This document shows positions 30,101 through 39,100 of a DNA stretch of 64,000 bases, one piece after another (the first letter of the stretch is position 1; each line of letters begins with the position of its first letter). Below the pieces are notes generated by a model, which saw only the letters and a program-made list of their open reading frames with translations, had not been told where the DNA came from and searched no databases. This DNA is from Ophiura sarsii (taxonomy: Eukaryota > Echinodermata > Ophiuroidea > Amphilepidida > Ophiuridae). The position numbers and the translations under genes are program-made. The stretch is from positions 60,643,048 to 60,707,047 of the forward strand of contig CM069447.1 in the NCBI GenBank assembly GCA_035610835.1, given 5' to 3'.

Positions 30101-33100
30101 CAGTGTGCTAGTGATTTGATACAATGTGACCTAGTGATTTTGTGGTTTATTATTCGGCTCTCATCCGCGCAATCGGGCATGCATCATGTGTAAAATAATA
30201 TTTTAGCTAACATTTGTGTGTTTTCTTTCTCAATCATTACGTATATAAGTAAGAGACTCCTTAAAACACAAATTTGATATCAACACATTAAAAAGTGATG
30301 CCAATTTTGCCCATTCATTCCGTTAAATAGGAATTATTATCGCACTCAAGTTTTGCCGGAAGTACCGCCCACAACAGAATTAGTGGTGTGCTCTCACAAC
30401 CACAGGGCACTGCTCTGTCAAACAATGATTCAAGAAGTGCCATGATTTGGGTATCTCTCCTCGGGAAAATTACCCATATATGTGACCTGCTCCCACAAAA
30501 TGAGCGTAAAGTCGAAGCGAAGATGTTGCTGAATTGAGGCAGCATAGCATATTATTGATTTGCCGTTTAAATTGTTGTCGGTATGGACCCATGGTCCCTT
30601 TTATTATAGGGGAATTTTAAAATAGCAGTATTGTTATTTTAAGAGTATTACCAGCCATACCAGGCTATTTATTTTATAATCCCGCTATAATAAAAGGGCT
30701 TGGTCCATACTAACAATAAATGGCAAAAATCAATAACATGCTATCCTAGCTCAATTCAGCAACATCTTCGCCACGACTTTACGCTGATTTTGTGGGAGCA
30801 GGTCACATTTGAGGATTCAATTTTTCCTTCATTGTTATCAGCCCGTTGGTGTATTTGTATTATTTTTTATTCAGTATGTATGCCCTTAAAGATGAGAGTT
30901 ATGTGAGACAGACATTACAGAAACAAGCAGCTGCACTACACCATGCGTCTGTTACATATTCAGTAAGTATTCCAATCAATAAATAAGCCCCTAAAGATGG
31001 CAATTACGTGAGACCTTTGAACTCTAGCAAAAGCAACATCGGTTGAACAAAGTATACATTTTTGGAATACTTTGGATGCCAATGATAGTAACGTACTATG
31101 AACAATTTATTCAGAAATCCAATTTGTTGACCGCTGCGACTTTTTATGACCTCATTTTGACAACCCATGACAGTCATTACAGCATGCATGGTATCATTTT
31201 TTCTGATACAACCACAACAACTACAGGGTGTATCAGAATGAACTATACCGTGTTTCTAAAATACATCAAAAATACAAAATTATTATTGATTTAAATTTAA
31301 ACACCTGCAATATAAAGGTGAACATGTTTCCTATATTATATGTTAATTCCATTGAGATATCTCTTTTTGTTCTCGTGTGGCAAGACTTAATCGAAAATCG
31401 ATGAAAAACGTGTTCTCAAACCTTGAAAAGCCATCGGCAAATCTGATTTAACGCATGGTTTCTTCTCACGCGTATTTTATGTCAACTACTTTTATTATTT
31501 AAATTGATTATTTCGACCAAAATTGAAGTCTACCATCTTTACCAGAAAGTCTGTATTTTCCATCGGAAATGTCCAATTTTCAAAATCTAAAATTCTTATA
31601 AAAGCTGGACGTTTGCGCAAGATATATGGGAAAACAGTTTGAACAATATCGATCGAATTCATACCGTAATAGATCATATTGCCTCGGTATAGTTCATTCT
31701 GATACACCCTGTAGATCAGACTGACTCCCTGGTGCTTGAAGTGAGACTGTCCATTCAAACAGTCAACATTAACAGGCCAAAAGCTCCTCATGAAACTCCT
31801 GGAGAACATTTCTAAATTATTCATGAGTGAAAGTCTTAGATGGACTTTTGAAAAAGACTACATATTTCCTGCTGTATTTTTCAGTCTAGAATCTAACACT
31901 TACACACTTGTGACAAATCTTCCTATATTTCAGTCTCGTTCCTCATCTCGGACATCGGTATCGACTGATGTCCTTCATCATTTCTTAACCGACCAGGTAT
32001 CTAAATGTGTGATCCCCGCTCTCCTGATTTTCAGGATATGCTTACAGGGTTATGACCACCCACAGTGAGACGTGCTGGCTCTTCTTTTGGCTTATGTTAT
32101 CAGGTCTCCAAGTATGACCTTTGGCTGTTTTTGCTATTACCCAATGCTAGCTGGGTATAATATACATGTGAATGACACTATGTGTGATCCCTGCTCTTCT
32201 TTCCTTCAGACCATGCTTACAAGGTGATATATGACCACCCTCAGACAGACGTGCTCTGGATCTTTCTTTGGCTTATGTTATCAGGTCTCCAAGACTGACC
32301 TTTGTCTGTTTCTTCTATTACCCAATGCTAGCTGGGTATAATATAAGTGTGAATGACCCAATGTGTAATCCCTGCTCTTCTTTCCTTTAGACCAGTCTTG
32401 TTACAATATATGTGACTGCCCCTAGGTGGGATCCTGCTGTCTTACATTTTCGCACATGCTATCAGGGGTCCAAGTGTATGATCTTGCATTGTTTCTTCTA
32501 TTAGCCAATGCTTACATTATTTGTAAGTGTGACTGCGAAACTTGAGAACCCCAAAATTCAAGAACCGCTCTAGTTTGTAAGTGTGACTGCTGCTATGTGT
32601 AATTATCCCTGCCGTTCCTGTTCTCAGCTTAAATTAGTGTTGTACCTTAGTGGGGCTCTGCTGTCTCTTCAGTCTTTGCATCAAACTATCATTTGCATAA
32701 CTAGCCCAAGTGTAACCCTTGCTGTCCTTCCTTCCAGCTTTGCTATAAGGTATTATGAATGTATGACTGGCCCAAGTGTGGTTCCCTGCTATATCTTCCC
32801 TAAGCCTATACCACAGGCTAAGGTTATTATGCAAGTATGACTGTCTCCAAGTGTGATCCCTCGCTTTTTCTGTTTTCTTTGCCTAGGGTATCACTTACGG
32901 GTATGACTGGCCCAAGCGTGACCCCTACTTCTTTCTTCAGCCTATGTGTGTTATTGTACAGTATAGGTCTCTGTCCCTAAGCCCCTCCCACCCCACCCAC
33001 CCCCCCCCCAGTTTTTCTTCTTACAATATATGCTAAATATGCTAATAGTGTACAGTGGCGGCGGAGGCATCAGAATTTAGGGGGTCTGAGACATATTATA

Positions 33101-36100
33101 TACACATGTTCTATGGGACATTTGGCAAATGTTAGGGGAGTTGCAGAGAAGGTTATGAAATGTAGGGGGGTATCGCAACCCTATGACCCCCCCACCTCCT
33201 TACGCCAACTATGATAGCGTAATTTGTAAGTGTAACTGCCCTACGTGTTACCCATGCTTTTCTTCTTATCCGTCCATCCTATGATATTAGGTGCCGAAAG
33301 ATGACCTCTGCTGTTTCTTCTTTCAACCTAATATGTGTTATGCAGGTGTGACAGCCCTTTACTGCAACCCTGCTTTCCCTCCAATTGCAATTGGCCTATT
33401 TTATCAAGTATATAAGTACCCTGTTTATGTTTGTTTTATTTGTTGTTGGCTCTCTTTTATCATTTCTCATTTCAGCCTAAGCTAATATAGTGTTCCTATG
33501 TATAACCTTATTAGCCGTCCCCTCCTTAGGCCTTCTTGATCTATGCTATCAAGCACTCAGTATATATTGCTGTTTCATCTTTCAGCATTTGCAAATAGGT
33601 ATTTTTAAGTGTAACTGCCCTATGTGTTACTCCTGCTTTTCCTTCTTCTAGCAATACTAAAGTGTGTTGGCCTCGAAATGTGACCCTTGCTGTACCTCCT
33701 GACGCTTCAGCTGCATATAATACATACTTAGTTTGTGTGCAAATGTTAAAGTAAAAATTTATATCGTCGCTGTTCTGTCAAAACCTTGTATCTCCATCTT
33801 TATACTCGCTGAAAGGCCAGATGGAAATACAATGTTTTGTCAGAACAGCGACAATAAGAAACTCTAAATCAGTGTTTAATGCCAATCATGATAATACAGC
33901 CTCTCATATCTGCTAAGAGGGAGTTGAAAGAGTTTTAATTAGAGAATAAAGGTATTGTTTGTGACCGTACCTGTGTTATATTGTCTGACATAAATGCGGG
34001 CGGTAATATTATTTTACGTGGAACAACGACATTTATTTAATCAAAATTGAACTTACCATCCAATCCGGTGCGGTGAGTACACCATGCTTCAGCGTAATAC
34101 GTCGCATAAGCACGCAGGAAAATTGCAGTAGATGCACTGCAGAAGTGTGCGTTATGAAAGACAACTTTAGATACCACGCAATGCGCGAGGTTGGTCACGC
34201 TAATTAATATACGCTATGTTAAGTTGTCTGATTTAAATGTCGCCGATTTCTCTAAGAACCAATGAGAATTGCCTAAACATTCTTAGCTGTTTAATTAATT
34301 TCTATATTAGTCCTTTTCTCACATATATTATTTTATTCTTTGTATATTTTTCATTTTTAGTCAGATACTCCTGCTGGTATTGTGCCTACCAATCAAATGC
34401 CTCAAGGGACGCCTAAGAGACCACTAGTAAGTCAGCCTTGTGCATATAATAATAGATGTAATATTTTAGACCAATTAAATTCAGTAGGCAAATAAGTCTC
34501 AATAAAAGTGTTTTGACTTTGAAATGTCAAAAATGGAATTAAAGTGGAAAAGCCTGCATAATTTGTCTTATCAAACTGACTGTGCGCAGACATCAATTAC
34601 ATACCTGTTGCTGAATAAACATTTAATTTAACTGATGTTCTTTATGAAGAGGGAGTGCACTGATATGCAAATTATCAAATTGCAAATATGGCTTTTGATT
34701 GGACGCTGCCTATTATCAGGTCTCCATGGATAGCAATTATATTCTCACACGCCATCGCGTTATTCTGCATTCTACATGCACTTTATAGACCCCCATGTGC
34801 CTGTTTGACATGGCGCAAGCAGTTCATACGGATGCTTGAAATCAGTGTGTACGCTGAAAAGAGAAGTAAACAAATGTTGATATGCTCACGAGGGGAGTGC
34901 CATTATTCACACATCAACATCATTGTGCGTGCATTGATTTGTCTAATTTCTCTCGAAACCAAACATGTATTTATTAACCTATGGATGTACAGTAGTTTGT
35001 CACAAGAAGAAGTAATATGGATTTTAAAAGAGCAAATATTTGTATTTGGTTATTTATTTATTATGAGTTTAGCAGAAGATATCAAATTATGTTGATGAGT
35101 AGGGTTAATAATTTTTTTCAGCCCATTTTTTGGGGGGAGGGGGGGGGGTGAAAATTCTCAACAATTTTCTTTGTACCTTGGACCCCACCCGCAAGGGGCT
35201 CAGTCGCTATGCTGCATCGATAAATTCTCCCTGATTTCAAAATCTAAATATTGGCATCTCTGATAATGCAGTGAATGATAACAAATCAACTGTTTGTTTA
35301 TATCCAGCCTGGTATCGGTTCAATGAAGACTGGTAGAGATGCAAGAGATTTGATGTCACCGTATACACTGTCACCGCCACCAGGGAGGGGAGTGGAACTA
35401 TTTTCTACAGAACGTAAGTTATGGTGTACCCCAAGGTTTATCCTTGGCCCAATTATGTTATTTACCATATAAAGGGTTCAACAAAAGAAAGTATACCACT
35501 TTGTTTGTGTCATTTTGAGTAACATTCAATTTTTTTTGACCAAACAGGCTAGATAGGCATTTAGATGAATATTTTAGGCATAATTTGATACCAAATTTGC
35601 CCCCTAACAACAAAGATAAACCATGATTAGCTCCATTTAAAGAAAAATATCCCATTTTCAAAAGTCGCATTTCCAATACACAGCACGAGAAGAAAGGATT
35701 AATTGGGGTCTCTCGGGGTGTGTGTATTAGCCAGGATTGACGGGGCTATCGATCGCACAGTGCAAATTGCATTGGGTCTTACGACATTGTGTGTGTTAAC
35801 AAATTGGTCCTTTTTTCTCGTGCTGTGTATTGGAAATGCGACTTTTGAAAATGGGATATTTTTCTTTAAATGGTGCTAATCATGGTTTATCTTTGTTGTT
35901 AGGGGGCAAATTTGGTATCAAAGTATGCCTAAAAAATTCATCTAAATGCCTAGCTAGCCTGTTTGGTCAAACAAAAATTGAATGTTACTCAAAATGACAT
36001 AAACAAAGTGGTATACTTTCTTTTGTTGAACCCTTTATAACCTAATATTGGTTAGATGCCTAACTAAGTTTGGTAGGAATTTATGTTATATACCATATAT

Positions 36101-39100
36101 CACTGCAAATTATGAGTGTTTACTTTTGGACAAACTAAAAGTAAACTCAAAAGTAAACGCAATTCTAAACTTAAAAGTAAACGCAAAACTAAACGTTTCT
36201 TGCATTTTGCACCCAATTGACCTCAAAGCACGCTCCAAGTTTGTGAATATAATCACAGATGTTTCCACCATCTGTAATGGAACAGTTATTGATAAGAGGC
36301 TGGGTGGAAAACAGCTTAGTTATTGGGCTCACATAAGTGTTTAGTATTGCGTTTACTTTTATGTTTACTTTTAGTTTGTCCAAAAGTAAACGCTCATAAA
36401 TTGCAGTGTATAAACTAAATATTTGTCAGATGCCTAAGTTTGGTAGTGTTGAGATCCTATAGCTGAGCTCAGACCTGGATTTAGCTATAACTCTCATGGG
36501 TACATGCCTTGACTGTAGTAGCTGTGTTCAGACTATTGTATTGTCTGAACACACATTGTCCTTGGCTCGCACTTCCTGCGAGCAGCTCGCACTGCTTGCG
36601 AGCAACCTTGGCTCGCGAGCTCGCACAGGCTGCGATATACCTTGTTTTGTATCTGTCCCGGGGGGGTACTCGGATTTGGTTTGGTCGGGGGTGTGCCGCT
36701 GGAGATTCAAAACCCATACCCATTTTTAGGGGTGATTTTGGAAAAATCGGTACCCATTTTTAGGGGTTTTGCTTCATTTTAGACCAAATTTTCGGGAAAA
36801 TAGACCTAATTTTTGCAAATTTTCGCGAAAATATACCTAATTTTGGCAAATTTTCCCGAAAATAGACCCAAAAAAATCCTGAAAATAAACAAAAAATTCG
36901 CGAAAACAGACCCATTTGTAAAAAGTGACCCCATTATTAGGGATTTCCAGCACAAAATCATACCCCATGTTTAGGGATTTTGTGCACAAAAAGCTACCCA
37001 TTAGAGCGGCACATCCCCGTATACCGTCTTAGGCGAGTACCCCCCCCCCCCCCCCCCCCCCCCGGGTATCTGTATATAAGTGCTAGTCATAATGATGAAG
37101 TTGCTCTTGTGTTACTGGATCTAGTCGCTACAACACCTCTACAATAAATGGATGGATAAAGATAACTTGCTTGTGTGATTCATATTTAATATAACCATAA
37201 TATAATGTTCAGAGGAACACAACAGTAGGAATTTCATATCACCATATACAATGTCACTGCCACCAGACAAATATTGTATGCCTTTTCACTCTGACCAATT
37301 TTGATTGTTCCATCACACTTGGCTTTGCCTCATGCAATGGGAAAATCAAAATTTGACCTTGTGATATAGTTCTGCTATCACACTCTCAGGCATTCAATAT
37401 TTGTATTCTATATAATGAATATATGTGACCCATGACATCAAAACATACCTCTCGTCGGTATTTCTAATTTCTAGATATGAAGTCAAATGTCTTGAAAAAG
37501 ACAAAGAAATTAAAAGTAAAAGCAAAGCTATCTATTCATCATATTTCCCGATTCTTAAGGCTAAATTTCAATTATGAGGTATCATTTTAAAGCTTGATTT
37601 TTGCATGTTTTGATGATGTTAAAATCTGACATTGGATTAAAGATTACCCCCAAGTGGTATGTTTTTGAGGTCACATATAACCTCTTATTGCTTAGACACT
37701 TATGATGAAAATCTGGTAGATATTTGATATCACAATATACAATGTCACCGCCACCAGGGAGGGGAGTGGAAATATTTTCTATGTAACATAAGTTACGGTG
37801 TACCCCAAGGTTTCATCCTAAGACCATCGCATTATTTATTTGATATAGCCTAATATTGAGAATTGTAGTTTCATTGTCCTTAAATTAGAGATGAATTTGA
37901 TACCTATTTTAAATAAGCTTATAGTTTGTAAAATGTTCACACATTAACATATTAAATCTTTGCCGTTATATTTGTTCACAGCAACCCAGATTGTTGATCC
38001 ATCAGAAGACTTTGATGATATCTCAGAGAGAGTGTTACCTCTACCAACGCCTCCACCACCCAGGTATGTCATGTTATATGCGCGGGCTGTACCAGGGATT
38101 CTATTAATTTTGGGATAGGAAAGTCCTATACTAACGTACGTAGCGAAAACGGTCCCTTTTGCATATTTACATACATTATGGTTATCGTCGGAATGTGTCG
38201 GTGACCGGTGTATGACGCGTTTTACGTCATGATTTGGTCGGCATAGAATTGGTGGCGCTGTGCACGCGGTAGATTTACACACAACCTGCTGCTGTCAATC
38301 ATTCAGTCGTAACATGCATTTTCATGACAGGCCGAGAGCAGACGACAAAAATAATGGCGACTGCTACGCCAACTGAAAATTCAGCAGCGAAGTTTTACCG
38401 AAAAGAAAGTATGCCAAGTGCTGTGTTCCCAACTGTTTAGTAGAAAAGAATAATTTCCAGATTTTCCTTCCAAAAAAAAAGAGCCAAGGTAAAATTCACT
38501 GATTTTCTTGTTTTATCGCCGTTACCTTTTGTAAACAACCCTGCCTCCCCCCCATGCCTACAATCACGCCTTATCGGTATAGCGCCACCAATTCTATGCC
38601 GACCAAATTTTAATTTAAAAGTGGCCTCCGATCGGCAAGCTCAGTGGCACACCCCTGGCTGTACTTCATCTCATCTGAAGGTGTTTTTTAACAGTGATGT
38701 CAGAGGGTATTACAGTGAAAGATTGATCAATTAGACCAAAATAGAAGGTCTGTCTCACATGCATTTGGGAAAATAACTTAACTATATTTTTTGTAGGAAA
38801 AATAGGTTTGCTAAGGTAACGAGAAAAAAACACCTGTTGTTTACCTGGTGGTTTTTTGGGTGTTTTTTTTCAAACATGTGGGGAAATGTGCTGTTGAGTC
38901 AGAGAGTGGGGTTTGCTATTAATTTAATATTTTGATTAATTTTCAAGCAATTTTCAAAATATTTTTTATATTATGCTTTTGGACCACTTCCCCCCCCCCC
39001 CCCCCCCTACCCTTTGGGAGCAATTTTTTCAAATTTTGTTTGGACAAAAAACAAACAAAATCATAATACGGCTCATCGCGTAGGATTATGCAGCAAGATG

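Noticed and set aside
34688..35095. 135-codon plus-strand open frame as a gene
   Set aside because: Lies in intron 15. Hydrophobic patches are scattered, there is no recognised domain, and no sign of coding bias or splice partners.
36481..36763. Overlapping frames on both strands near the GCTCGCA cluster
   Set aside because: Open on both strands because of GC-rich hairpins; no recognised protein.
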